Positions 27,116 through 36,291 of a stretch of 64,000 nt of DNA are shown in pieces. Under the pieces are notes generated by a model, which worked only from the letters and a program-made list of their open reading frames with translations, ran no database searches and had not been told where the DNA came from. The DNA is from Sulfitobacter sp. S223. Lineage in GTDB: Bacteria > Pseudomonadota > Alphaproteobacteria > Rhodobacterales > Rhodobacteraceae. Position numbers and translations under genes: made by a program. How positions within the stretch are numbered: the first letter of the stretch is position 1; the number at the start of each line of letters is the position of its first letter. The DNA lies in NCBI RefSeq assembly GCF_025143825.1, contig NZ_CP083560.1, positions 3,740,236 through 3,804,235 on the forward strand. The letters run 5' to 3'.

Positions 27116-27179
27116 ATCGCGGCACGTTTCGCGTGCCGTGATCTATAAGAGGCGGCGGCCAAACCCGTTGTTGCCGCCT
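27116..27179 (+). terminator. Tandem stem-loops between ATPase and binding-protein genes
   Basis: First stem: 27116-27126 with 27132-27142, 11 bp including one G-U, loop TTTCG. Second stem: AGGCGGC (27150-27156) with GCCGCCT (27173-27179). Neither has a T-tract. They probably act as mRNA processing or stability elements, setting different levels of ATPase and binding protein. Confidence 0.5.
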
Positions 27180-27215
27180 TGAAATACCCCAACGGGAAAA
27201 AACTGGGAGATACTA

Positions 27216-28322
27216 ATGAACCTCACAAAAACACTGATGGCATCCACCGCGCTGACAGTAGCAGCCGGCATGTCCTTTGCTGAAAGCCACATGGCAAACG
27301 AGATGACAATCGTCAGCTGGGGCGGCGCATACTCCGCTTCACAGCAGAACGCTTACCACACCCCTTACTCCGAAATGACCGGCGTAAAGATCATCAACGA
27401 TGAATCTTCCGCCGAAGCCGTTTCTAAGCTGCGCGCGATGAACGAAGCGGGCAACGTGACATGGGACGTCGTAGACGTTGTTGCATCTGACGCCCTGCGC
27501 CTGTGCGACGAAGGCCTGGCGATGGAAATCGACCCTGACGAAATGCTGGCAGATGCGCCTGATGGCACAAAAGCCTCCGAAGACTTTGGCGACCTGCTGG
27601 TAGGCGACTGCTTTATCCCACAAATCGTGTATTCCACGACTGTTGGTTACCGCACCGACCTAGTTGGCGACACACCTCCAACAGACATCTGCGCGATCTT
27701 CGACACCGATGCATATCCAGGCAAGCGTTCGCTCGAAAAGCGTCCGATTGGCAACATGGAATGGGCTCTGCTTTGTGACGGCGTTGCAAAGGACGAGATC
27801 TATGACGTGCTGGAAACAGCAGAAGGTCAGCAGAAAGCGCTCGATAAGCTTGCGACAATCAAAGACGACGTGATCTGGTGGTCCGCCGGTGCCGACACGC
27901 CACAGCTGCTGGCTGATGGCGAAGTCGTCATGGGTTCCACATACAACGGTCGCCTCTTCTCTCTGATCGTTGAGCAAGAGCAGCCAGTTGGCATGCTTTG
28001 GGACGCTCAGGTGTTCGACCTTGATGGCTGGATCATCCCAACAGGTCTGTCCGATGAGCGTAAAGCACGCGCAATGGATTACATCATGTTCGCAACAGAC
28101 ACACAGCGTCTGGCGGATCAGGCAAAGTATATCTCCTACGGTCCTGCACGTAAGTCTTCCGCACCACTGGTTGGCAAGCACGCAGAGCTGGGCATCGATA
28201 TGGCGCCACACATGCCAACAGACCCAGAAAACGCAAAGAACACGTTCCTCTACAACTACGAGTTCTGGGCTGACTACCGTGACGACATCGACGCCAAATT
28301 CCAGGCGTGGCTGGTACAATAA
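27216..28322 (+). CDS. Polyamine-type ABC transporter periplasmic binding protein
   Basis: A 368-residue secreted protein with signal peptide (residues 1-22, cleavage after SFA). The mature start reads MTIVSWGGAYSASQQNAYHTPYSEMTGVKI, the pattern of PotD/PF13416-type solute-binding proteins. It is clearly different from the PotF-like protein at 23090. Codon use looks strongly biased to preferred codons, consistent with high expression. A perfect 10-bp stem-loop follows its stop, separating it from the permease genes. The ligand is not certain; polyamines are likely from family and context. Confidence 0.87.
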   Translation: MNLTKTLMASTALTVAAGMSFAESHMANEMTIVSWGGAYSASQQNAYHTPYSEMTGVKIINDESSAEAVSKLRAMNEAGNVTWDVVDVVASDALRLCDEGLAMEIDPDEMLADAPDGTKASEDFGDLLVGDCFIPQIVYSTTVGYRTDLVGDTPPTDICAIFDTDAYPGKRSLEKRPIGNMEWALLCDGVAKDEIYDVLETAEGQQKALDKLATIKDDVIWWSAGADTPQLLADGEVVMGSTYNGRLFSLIVEQEQPVGMLWDAQVFDLDGWIIPTGLSDERKARAMDYIMFATDTQRLADQAKYISYGPARKSSAPLVGKHAELGIDMAPHMPTDPENAKNTFLYNYEFWADYRDDIDAKFQAWLVQ

Positions 28323-28338
28323 GCCTCTAACGGCTTAG

Positions 28339-28364
28339 GGAGAGGGCCCATTGCGGCCCTCTCC
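28339..28364 (+). terminator. Strong stem-loop after the binding-protein gene
   Basis: A perfect 10-bp stem GGAGAGGGCC (28339-28348) / GGCCCTCTCC (28355-28364) with loop CATTGC, followed by TCACTTTATT. It probably protects the upstream mRNA and reduces read-through into the permease genes. Confidence 0.7.
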
Positions 28365-28416
28365 TCACTTTATTCGTTAGTCAATTTGCCAATTCGACCA
28401 AGCCGATGGGGACACC

Positions 28417-30102
28417 ATGAGCGACGCACCAACAGTCCAGACAGCATCATCATCTGCCGCCGAAGCGCGAATTGCAGATGCCGCCCACACCGGCCCCATG
28501 CTGGCCGCCGACGGCACACCGTTGAAGAAATCGCTTAACCGCGCGCTCAGACTGCAAAAGATGCGTGCATTGGCGCTAATCGCGCCTTTGTTGATCTTTG
28601 TGCTTGTCACATTCATCGCACCCATTGCTGACATGTTGTTCCGCTCTGTCGAAAACCAGATCGTCTCAGAGACGCTGCCACGCACCGTCGAATTGCTGGA
28701 AGACTGGGATGAAAAAGGGACCACAATCCCGGATGAGCAGACCTTTGAGGCGCTTTATAAAGATATGTTCTTTGCCCAGGAGGCAAAGCTCCACACACGT
28801 CTTGGTTCCCGCCTGAACTATGAACTCACAGGCGTTTCATCCCTGTTCCGCAAATCGGGCCGCAGGGTCGAGGATATGGGTGAAGTTTATCAGGACCAGT
28901 TTGAGGATCTTGATGGGTTCTGGAAGACTGGTGAGAACTGGAACAGCTTCATGGCTAGCGACAAATGGCTTGCTTCTATGGAGGGATGGAAGAAGGCAGA
29001 TGGCAAACAGCCGACGTTTGTTATGCGCGATGGTATCGCAGCAGCACTCCCGCAAACTGCTGCCGCTTATAAACAATTCGCAAAATTCGTTCAGACCGTA
29101 GACGAAGACAATCTCTATAAAGAAGATCCTTGGGCGATTATCTACTCATCCTTGTACAACGATCTTACCGGTGAAAACGGTCTTTCGTCCTATGACGGCC
29201 CCGCCGCAGCAGAGCTGACCGCCGCTGCCGCCGCAGCATCAACGTTCGAGACGGTGAACTACACCAAAGCCTTCCAGAAGGTCGATAAAGACTGGCATGA
29301 TTTGGATGTCTGGCAGACCATCAAGGTCTACAGCCCGAAATACACCAACGGCTATTTCCTGAACGCTGTCGATATGCAGAAATCTGTAGACGGCGTCGAA
29401 ATGCGGCCAGAGAACCAGCAGATTTACGGTATTCTGTTCTGGCGTACGATGGTCATGTCCGTGGCGATTACCCTGTCATGTATCCTGCTGGGCTATCCTG
29501 TTGCATGGATCTTGGCGAACTTGCCTGCACGACAAGCCAACCTGCTGCTCATCCTTGTACTTCTGCCCTTCTGGACATCTTTGCTGGTGCGTACATCTGC
29601 ATGGAAAGTGATGCTGCAACAACAAGGTGTGATCAACGACACACTTGTTTGGCTTGGTCTTGTCGGCACAGATGATCGTCTGGCGCTGATCAACAACCAA
29701 ACGGGTACGATCATCGCAATGACACACATTCTGCTGCCGTTTATGATTTTGCCGCTGTATTCCGTGATGCAGACCATTCAGCCAACGTACCTGCGCGCCG
29801 CCAAAAGCCTTGGTGCTACGAACTGGACCGCGTTCTGGCGGGTCTACTTTCCACAGTCCATTCCGGGCATCGGCGCGGGCAGTATCCTCGTGTTCATTCT
29901 GGCCATCGGTTATTACATCACGCCGGAAATTGTTGGCGGTACGTCAGGTACTTTCATCTCGAACCGGATCGCCTATCACATCTCAAGCTCGCTCAATTGG
30001 GGCTTGGGTGCCGCGTTGGGTGCGATCCTCTTGGCGGCCGTTCTGCTGCTGTACTACGCCTACGACAAGATTGTCGGCATCGATAACGTGAAACTCGGAT
30101 AA
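28417..30102 (+). CDS. Polyamine-type ABC permease (PotB/PotH-like) with large periplasmic insertion
   Basis: A 561-residue permease, nearly twice the family length of about 290. A first membrane helix lies at residues ~51-72. It is followed by about 265 mostly hydrophilic residues (~73-338, rich in Asp, Lys, Trp), then the remaining helices from ~341 on. The canonical EAA loop is present: LRAAKSLGATNWTAFWRVYFPQSIPGIGAGSILVFILAIGYYITPEIVGG. Because the insertion follows the first helix, it should face the periplasm. It could contact the binding protein or ligand, but its fold is unknown. The gene is followed 11 bp later by the partner permease. Confidence 0.88.
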   Translation: MSDAPTVQTASSSAAEARIADAAHTGPMLAADGTPLKKSLNRALRLQKMRALALIAPLLIFVLVTFIAPIADMLFRSVENQIVSETLPRTVELLEDWDEKGTTIPDEQTFEALYKDMFFAQEAKLHTRLGSRLNYELTGVSSLFRKSGRRVEDMGEVYQDQFEDLDGFWKTGENWNSFMASDKWLASMEGWKKADGKQPTFVMRDGIAAALPQTAAAYKQFAKFVQTVDEDNLYKEDPWAIIYSSLYNDLTGENGLSSYDGPAAAELTAAAAAASTFETVNYTKAFQKVDKDWHDLDVWQTIKVYSPKYTNGYFLNAVDMQKSVDGVEMRPENQQIYGILFWRTMVMSVAITLSCILLGYPVAWILANLPARQANLLLILVLLPFWTSLLVRTSAWKVMLQQQGVINDTLVWLGLVGTDDRLALINNQTGTIIAMTHILLPFMILPLYSVMQTIQPTYLRAAKSLGATNWTAFWRVYFPQSIPGIGAGSILVFILAIGYYITPEIVGGTSGTFISNRIAYHISSSLNWGLGAALGAILLAAVLLLYYAYDKIVGIDNVKLG

Positions 30103-30113
30103 GGAGCGGACCC

Positions 30114-31292
30114 ATGGTAGCACTCACACCCATCTCGCGCACTGAACCGTCGTTTTACGTGCCTGTCGTCGCGGCCTTCGGTGCATTCTTTGGCATATTC
30201 ATTGGGACCGGTCAGGGGAGCCTGATCATCGGCGTCTTGGCCGGCGCCATCCTGATGGCCATTGTCGCCTATGTACTTACAAAAGTGATCAAGAACGAAC
30301 GTGCCGGTCGTTGGGCCGTAACTGTTCTTGTTGCCCTTGGCGGGTTTGCTCTTGCAGGCATACCAGGGCTTTTGATTGGCATTTTCTTTGGCTGGTTCTT
30401 CGGATTCCTGACTTTCTGGCTGTATGAGGGCCGGTACCGCGCCAAAATCCCGCCCTATCTCACCCCCGCTCAGGTGCTTTGGCACTTTGCGTTCCGGACC
30501 ATTTGCGGTGCGATCTTTGTCTTCTTGATCACGCCTATTCTGGTGGTGATGCCGCTAAGCTTTAACGCGCAAGATTTCTTTACTTTCACACCGGAAATGC
30601 TGCGTTTTGATCCTGAAGGTTACTCACTCAAGCATTATCGCGACTTCTTTACGAATGATGCCTGGCAGGATGCGATGAAAAACTCGCTGCGTATCGCGCC
30701 AGTGGCAACACTTCTGTCAGTCGGATTTGGTACACTGGCCGCCATCGGTCTGAGCCAACCGCATGTGCCCTTCCGACGTGCGATCATGGCGATTTTGATC
30801 TCACCAATGATCGTACCGCTGATCATCTCAGCGGCCGGCATGTATTTCTTCTACAGCCGCGTAGGGTTGCAGGGGACGTATGTTGGTGTGGTACTGGCGC
30901 ATGCCGCCTTGGGCATTCCGTTCGTGATTATAACAGTAACGGCCACGCTGGTCGGCTTCGACAACTCTCTCACGCGTGCTGCCGCCAATATGGGCGCGAA
31001 CCCTGTAACCACTTTCTTCCGCGTTCAGATGCCGCTGATCTTGCCGGGCGTGATTTCCGGTGGCCTGTTCGCCTTCATCACCTCGTTTGATGAAGTTGTG
31101 GTTGTGCTGTTCGTGGGCTCTGCAGGGCAGAAGACACTGCCATGGCAGATGTTCATCGGTCTGCGCGAACAGATCAGCCCAACGATCCTCGCCGTGGCGA
31201 CGATCCTTGTAGGTATCTCAATCTGTCTGCTGACAGTGGTCGAACTTCTGCGGCGCCGTTCAGAGCGGATGCGCGGTATGTCACCGACTTAA
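30114..31292 (+). CDS. Polyamine-type ABC permease (PotC/PotI-like) with extra N-terminal membrane segments
   Basis: A 392-residue permease, about 120 longer than PotC. The N-terminal extension (residues ~12-110) contains three to four extra hydrophobic helices rich in Gly/Ile/Phe. The normal permease core starts near residue 125 (HFAFRTICGAIFVFLITPILVVMPLSFN). The EAA loop is LTRAAANMGANPVTTFFRVQMPLILPGVISGGLFAFITSFDEVVVVLF. It is the last gene of the importer operon, and its 3' end overlaps the converging transglycosylase gene by 12 bp. Confidence 0.9.
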   Translation: MVALTPISRTEPSFYVPVVAAFGAFFGIFIGTGQGSLIIGVLAGAILMAIVAYVLTKVIKNERAGRWAVTVLVALGGFALAGIPGLLIGIFFGWFFGFLTFWLYEGRYRAKIPPYLTPAQVLWHFAFRTICGAIFVFLITPILVVMPLSFNAQDFFTFTPEMLRFDPEGYSLKHYRDFFTNDAWQDAMKNSLRIAPVATLLSVGFGTLAAIGLSQPHVPFRRAIMAILISPMIVPLIISAAGMYFFYSRVGLQGTYVGVVLAHAALGIPFVIITVTATLVGFDNSLTRAAANMGANPVTTFFRVQMPLILPGVISGGLFAFITSFDEVVVVLFVGSAGQKTLPWQMFIGLREQISPTILAVATILVGISICLLTVVELLRRRSERMRGMSPT

Positions 31293-32492
31293 TCGCAAAC
31301 GCTCTAACAAGCGGGGGGAGGCATAGCCGTCAGGCACCTCTCCCTGCGCCACCTGCCATCCCCGTACTGCATTCACGGTAAGCGGCCCGATCTTTGCATC
31401 GATCTTTTGCGTATCAAACCCCTGCGCTGTCAGCCGCTCCTGTAACTCGATCCGCTCAACATAGCTAAGCGCGCGATCCTCAAGTGGCCAATCTCCCTGT
31501 AACGGCGCGGCCCCCATGATGCGATCTGCCAGATGGCCAACCGCGATGACATATGCATCTGCCGTATTGTAGCTTTCCAGAACCTCGAAGTTTTTGAAGA
31601 CCATGAATGCGGCGCCCTCTGCTCCTGCTGGCAGCAAGATGGACGCGGGGCCGTGATCGGGTACAGGCTGTCCATCAACATCCAGAATACCCTTCGCCGC
31701 CCATTCGGCTGGCAATTTCAAGACATCACGGTTGGCCAGAAGATAATCGAAACCTTCGGGCAGAATTACCTCACGCCCCCAGGGCTGCCCAGTTATCCAG
31801 CCGTTATCCTTGAGATAGGCCGCTGAAGACGCAAGCGCGTCAAGAGGATCATCCCCCCAGATATCCCGCCTGCCATCACCGGTCCAATCAACTGCATGGC
31901 GGATAAATGAACCAGGCATAAACTGCGTATGGCCCATGGCACCTGCCCAGCTTCCCTTAAGGTTCTCCAAGGAGGTATCCCCACTTTGGACAATCCGCAG
32001 GGCTGCAATCACCTGCTCTTCGAAAAAATCTGCGCGTCGTGCATCATACGCAAGGGAGGCCATCGAGGTCAGCACCGGATCACCTCCGCGGAACGTGCCG
32101 TAGGCGCTCTCCAATCCCCAAATCGCAGTAAGGATGCTTGCAGGAACGCCATAGCGCGACTCGATCTCTGAAAGCTCTTGTTGCTGGCGCTTCATCGCCG
32201 CCTTGCCATTGCTTACCCGCAGATCGGAGACTGCTGTGCTGAGGTAGTCCCAAATCGTCTTTGTGAACTCGGATTGGTTCCTGTCCCGCTCCACCACTTT
32301 GGGCGCATACGTGACATTCGCCATCGCTTCGTCAAAGGTGCCCACCTCAATCCCCGCAGCCAAGGCTTTGGGCTTGAAGTCTGCAATCCACTGCTGAAGC
32401 CCCGCTTCGCTGCGCAATCCTGCTGATACTAGGGTATCGCCCAAGGCCGGAATGGCCATGAACATCGTCAAAACAAAAGTAAAACCGCGCAT
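31281..32492 (-). CDS. Lytic murein transglycosylase, MltB/SLT-2 family
   Basis: A 403-residue secreted enzyme that cleaves peptidoglycan glycan strands. The ATG at 32492 follows an AAAGGG ribosome site and starts a signal peptide (residues 1-18), whereas the longer frame to 32690 would run into the upstream regulator gene. The catalytic Glu is E128 in IWGLESAYGTFRGG. GAMGHTQFMPGSF and the WGDDPLDALASSAAYL segment are typical. A C-terminal peptidoglycan-binding domain (~340-400, RLTAQGFDTQKIDAKIGPLT) is present. It is not adjacent to flagellar genes, so a flagellar role is not implied. Confidence 0.92.
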   Translation of the reverse strand: MRGFTFVLTMFMAIPALGDTLVSAGLRSEAGLQQWIADFKPKALAAGIEVGTFDEAMANVTYAPKVVERDRNQSEFTKTIWDYLSTAVSDLRVSNGKAAMKRQQQELSEIESRYGVPASILTAIWGLESAYGTFRGGDPVLTSMASLAYDARRADFFEEQVIAALRIVQSGDTSLENLKGSWAGAMGHTQFMPGSFIRHAVDWTGDGRRDIWGDDPLDALASSAAYLKDNGWITGQPWGREVILPEGFDYLLANRDVLKLPAEWAAKGILDVDGQPVPDHGPASILLPAGAEGAAFMVFKNFEVLESYNTADAYVIAVGHLADRIMGAAPLQGDWPLEDRALSYVERIELQERLTAQGFDTQKIDAKIGPLTVNAVRGWQVAQGEVPDGYASPRLLERLRLSR

Positions 32493-32565
32493 CGCTAGCC
32501 CTTTATCTGCTGCAATTGCTTCCAATTTATCGACAATCAGCCAGGGCGCAAAGTGGTCAGATTGC

Positions 32566-33276
32566 TCACCGGCGATCTTCAGCCCGCTCAATTGCGTCGC
32601 TGCGCAGCCGCGCCACAAAGTCACGCAGCATTGGCACACGCTGCGGTCGAAAGCTCGAACCTGTGAGGGACAATTCCGCCATCCGGTCAAGGCGGAAGGA
32701 CCGGAAATCTTGACGTAGATGGCACCATGCCACCAGCATATGCGCGTTCTGCATAAACATGATACTCAGCGGATCGACCTGCCTGTGTGATACTACGCCT
32801 TTTGCATCCTCATACCTGAACGCAATTGTCGCCTCATCCCACGTGGCTGCGCGCAACGCTTTGACGTCAATCGACGGCTCAGGAGGGCGCACAAAACGGC
32901 CAGCATCAAGAACCGCATGTTGCAACCGGTGGGTCTGGCGCGCGGGCAGCCGCGCCTTCAGCTTGGCCAACGCGGTCCGCGCTGCGGATGCCAGCGCCGG
33001 ATCGCCGATCACGTCCACTTCGCGCAGGCCCAGCACCAACGCCTCAAGTTCATCGTCGGTAAAACCCAACGGCGGCAGGGCCGCGTCTTCAATCAAAGTA
33101 TATCCAAAACCAGCTTCGCCATCGATCACCGCCCCCAAGCCGCGCAAGGCATCAATATCGCGGTAGATCGTCCGCAGCGACACACCTGTCTCATCCACCA
33201 AAGCCGAGGCAGTGATAGGTGCGGGCAACCGTCGAAGCGTTTGCATCAACTGAAACAGACGGTGCGTGCGGTTCAT
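32566..33276 (-). CDS. YafY-type transcriptional regulator with HTH and WYL domains
   Basis: A 236-residue regulator. An N-terminal winged helix-turn-helix is visible (residues ~3-55: RLFQLMQTLRRLPAPITASALVDETGVSLRTIYRDIDALR). The C-terminal WYL-like ligand-sensing domain (~135-215) contains QVDPLSIMFMQNAHMLVAWCHLRQDFRSFRLDRM. Such proteins often sense nucleotides or small ligands; the target is unknown. It lies upstream of the transglycosylase gene on the same strand, with 73 bp between them. The 149-bp gap to rnr (33277-33425) shows nothing notable. Confidence 0.88.
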   Translation of the reverse strand: MNRTHRLFQLMQTLRRLPAPITASALVDETGVSLRTIYRDIDALRGLGAVIDGEAGFGYTLIEDAALPPLGFTDDELEALVLGLREVDVIGDPALASAARTALAKLKARLPARQTHRLQHAVLDAGRFVRPPEPSIDVKALRAATWDEATIAFRYEDAKGVVSHRQVDPLSIMFMQNAHMLVAWCHLRQDFRSFRLDRMAELSLTGSSFRPQRVPMLRDFVARLRSDAIERAEDRR

Positions 33277-33425
33277 CGGGGTCTTCCTTCAAGTCCGCCC
33301 AGCGCTGCATGGCTTCCTGTCGGCAAATCTGCTGGGACAGACGCCCGGCGCAGCGTCTTTACCATCCCTCTTAAGCGGCTCGTCTGTGGTCACCCGCTGC
33401 TTGCGCGCTGTACCACCACAATAGA

Positions 33426-35681
33426 TTAGCGGCGGCTGCGGGTCACTTTTCGTTTAGTCGCGGCCTTCTTGCCCTTAGCCTTAGCGCTCTTGCGGCGCGG
33501 GCTTTGTCCAGCCGGGCTTTTACGACCCTGCGGGATTTTCTGGCCCTCTATATCCAGAAGCTCCAGCGCGATGCCGCCGGTCACTGGTGTCACCTCGGCC
33601 AGCCGGACAGTAACGCGCTGCCCTAACCCGATGGTCATGCCGGTATCAGACCCCATCAGCGTACCTGCATCCGCATCGTGGTGGAAATACTCGCGCCCGA
33701 TGTTGCGCATGGGGATCAGGCCATCTGCGCCGGTCTCATCCAGCTTCACAAAGGCACCAAAACGAGCGACACCACTAATGCGCCCCGTCATTTCGCTGCC
33801 CACACGCTCTGACAAATAAGAGGCAAGGTAGCGGTCGGTTGTGTCACGTTCCGCAATCATCGAACGCCGTTCAGTATCAGAGATATGGGCACCAGTAGCT
33901 TCCATATCTTCAATATCATGCAGCGAAAGGCCATCCTTGCCCCAGCCATGTGCGGTGATCAACGCGCGATGCACAATCAAGTCGGCATAACGGCGGATGG
34001 GTGATGTGAAGTGTGCATATGACCGCAGAGCAAGACCGAAATGTCCGATGTGATCTGGCCCGTAGTATGCCTGCGTCATTGATCGTAGAGTCGAGATGTT
34101 GATCAACTCTGCATCGTCGCTGCCTGCCGCCTGATCCAGCAATCGATTTAGGTGCGCCGTTTGAAGCACTTGCCCTTTAGCCAGCGAATATCCTGCCGCT
34201 GCTGCCGTCTCCCGTAGCGCATCAAGCTTTTCCGGTGTCGGTTCTTCATGTGTGCGGAACAACAGTGGTGTCTTTTTGTTGATCAGAGTCTCGGCAGCGG
34301 CGACATTCGCCAGCACCATGAATTCTTCAATCAGACGATGTGCATCCAACCGTTCACGAAAGTTGACGGAGCGGACGGTGCCATCTTCATCAAGTTCAAT
34401 CCGGCGCTCAGGTAGATCAAGATCAAGCGGCTGGCGGTGTGTACGGGCCGTAACTAGCGAACGGTACGTTTCATAAAGCGGTTTGATAACCGTTTCCAAC
34501 AATGGCTCTGTGCGTTCATTCGGCGCGCCGTCCATGGCGTTCTGCACTTCTTCGTAATGCAGGCTGGCCGGTGACTTCATCAGGCCACGATGGAAATCAT
34601 GGCGCAGTTTGTTGCCCTTTGCATCCAGCACCATGCGCACGGCGATACAGGCACGCTCAACCCCTTCGTGCAGCGAACACAAGTCACCGGACAGGCGGTC
34701 CGGAAGCATCGGCACAACACGGTCAGGGAAATAGGTGGAGTTCCCCCGCTTGCGTGCTTCGCGGTCAAGCGCGGAACCCGGCGTGACGTAGGCGGAAACA
34801 TCCGCGATCGCGACCCAAAGGATATGACCGCCTTCATTCGCCGGATCGCTGTCGGCTTCCGCGAAACAAGCATCGTCGTGGTCCCGCGCATCTGACGGAT
34901 CAATTGTTATCAGCGGCAGATCGCGCAGGTCTTCGCGGCCCTTCAGACCCTTCGGCTTGGCGGCGTCAGCTTCGGCTATCACGTCATCAGGAAATTCATC
35001 CGGAATATTATGCTGGTGGATCGCGATGAGCGAAACAGCCTTTGGCGCTGACGGGTCACCCAATCGGTCCACGATACGCGCACGAGGCAAGCCCATGCGG
35101 CCCTTTGGACCGGCGAGTTCCGCCTCGACCAGTTCGCCCTCTTGCGCGCCGCCCATGGCGTCCGCTGGCACAGCCCACTCTTTGTCCGCGCCTTTGTCGA
35201 TTGGCTGGATGCGTCCACCTTCGGCGTGTTTATGGAAAATGCCGATAATCTTTTTGGGGTTCGTGCCGATCCGGCGGATCAGTCGGCCTTCGTAGTGATG
35301 ACTTTCGCCTTTGACCAATGTCAGGCGCGCCAGAATACGGTCACCCGCGCCCAGCGCCGGATCAGAGGCCCGCAGAACCATCAGCACCACAGGCTCGACG
35401 CCTTCGCCACCCCATTCCATGGGCTTGGCGTAAAGGTCGCCATCTTTGTCCGGTCCGGTGACCAGCAGGACACTAACCGGAGGCAGTCGGTCGGGGTCGT
35501 TATAGCTTTTCTTGCGCTTCTCCAGATGCCCTTCGGCCTCCAGTTCTTTCAGGATCCGTTTAAGATCAATGCGCGCAGCACCCTTGATTCCGAATGCCTT
35601 GGCGATGTCGCGCTTGGCAGTCAGTGTGGGGTTTTGTTCGATCCATTTGAGGATCTCTTGCTTGGTAGGGATTTTGTTCAT
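33426..35681 (-). CDS. rnr: Ribonuclease R
   Basis: A 751-residue 3'-5' exoribonuclease. The RNB catalytic motif is IDPSDARDHDDACFAE with its metal-binding Asp residues. Cold-shock-like domains precede it, and an S1 domain (~630-710: GRISGVARFGAFVKLDETGADGLIPM) follows. A Lys/Arg-rich tail ends the protein, as in RNase R. The start at 35681 (MNKIPTKQEILKWIEQNPTLT) matches the family; a GTG at 35717 would add 12 residues and abuts the DUF2064 stop. It is last in the dapE-GNAT-DUF2064-rnr run. Confidence 0.95.
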   Translation of the reverse strand: MNKIPTKQEILKWIEQNPTLTAKRDIAKAFGIKGAARIDLKRILKELEAEGHLEKRKKSYNDPDRLPPVSVLLVTGPDKDGDLYAKPMEWGGEGVEPVVLMVLRASDPALGAGDRILARLTLVKGESHHYEGRLIRRIGTNPKKIIGIFHKHAEGGRIQPIDKGADKEWAVPADAMGGAQEGELVEAELAGPKGRMGLPRARIVDRLGDPSAPKAVSLIAIHQHNIPDEFPDDVIAEADAAKPKGLKGREDLRDLPLITIDPSDARDHDDACFAEADSDPANEGGHILWVAIADVSAYVTPGSALDREARKRGNSTYFPDRVVPMLPDRLSGDLCSLHEGVERACIAVRMVLDAKGNKLRHDFHRGLMKSPASLHYEEVQNAMDGAPNERTEPLLETVIKPLYETYRSLVTARTHRQPLDLDLPERRIELDEDGTVRSVNFRERLDAHRLIEEFMVLANVAAAETLINKKTPLLFRTHEEPTPEKLDALRETAAAAGYSLAKGQVLQTAHLNRLLDQAAGSDDAELINISTLRSMTQAYYGPDHIGHFGLALRSYAHFTSPIRRYADLIVHRALITAHGWGKDGLSLHDIEDMEATGAHISDTERRSMIAERDTTDRYLASYLSERVGSEMTGRISGVARFGAFVKLDETGADGLIPMRNIGREYFHHDADAGTLMGSDTGMTIGLGQRVTVRLAEVTPVTGGIALELLDIEGQKIPQGRKSPAGQSPRRKSAKAKGKKAATKRKVTRSRR

Positions 35682-35718
35682 GGGAATGGAGGTAGCACGC
35701 ACTTGGGGGCGCGTCACA

Positions 35719-36291
35719 TCATTTTAAGTCAGCGACCGTATCAACATCACGAAGCGTGGCAACATGCGCGATACTATGGTCAGGCAGGCTGGCTTTAGAA
35801 TCGGCCAGCGCATGATACGACGACCAGCGAACCCCTGCAAATAGACAGGGTGGAATCGCCCGGGTCCGCCGCAGCCCGACAAGCCAATAGCCGCCGTCGG
35901 GTGCAGGCCCGAACACAGCATCATGTGACCCGAGAGCTGCAAAAGCTTCGGCGACACGCGCCCTTGTTATCCCGGGGATATCGCCGCCAATCACGCATAC
36001 CGGGCCGCGCGGCGCCCCGCGCAAGGCGCGCCCCATCCGGTCTCCCAAATCACCACTCCCCTGTGGGACGCGCACCAAATGCCCGGGCCAGACGCGTGAC
36101 AGCAAACCGCCGCGGTCCGGTGCAACGGCCAAAACAACATCCCAACGCGGGTCTTCAATCCTTCGGAGCAAGCCCCGTACCTGATGGCGGAACCACCATG
36201 CGGCGGCGACCATCCCGATATCGCGGCCCAACCGCGTCTTAACGCGTCCCGCTCGGGGCTCTTTCAGCATGACAACCAAGGTGCGCTTCAC
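35719..36291 (-). CDS. DUF2064 / TIGR04282-type glycosyltransferase-like protein
   Basis: A 190-residue protein with a GT-A-like nucleotide-sugar fold pattern. The start [26 protein letters not shown] is diagnostic for DUF2064, and VIGGDIPGITRARVAEAFAALGSHDAVFGPAPDGGYWLVGL contains the usual DGGYWLVGL block. Family members are sometimes linked to arsenosugar or other glycosylation pathways, but the substrate here is unknown. It overlaps the GNAT gene by 4 bp (ATGA). Confidence 0.87.
   Translation of the reverse strand: MKRTLVVMLKEPRAGRVKTRLGRDIGMVAAAWWFRHQVRGLLRRIEDPRWDVVLAVAPDRGGLLSRVWPGHLVRVPQGSGDLGDRMGRALRGAPRGPVCVIGGDIPGITRARVAEAFAALGSHDAVFGPAPDGGYWLVGLRRTRAIPPCLFAGVRWSSYHALADSKASLPDHSIAHVATLRDVDTVADLK

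Noticed and set aside
27660..28319. 219-codon minus-strand frame rich in Cys, Val and His
   Set aside because: Antisense to the well-supported binding-protein gene; the open frame comes from the biased codon use of that gene.
32493..32690. N-terminal extension of the transglycosylase
   Set aside because: It would overlap the upstream regulator gene and hide the signal peptide that begins at 32492.
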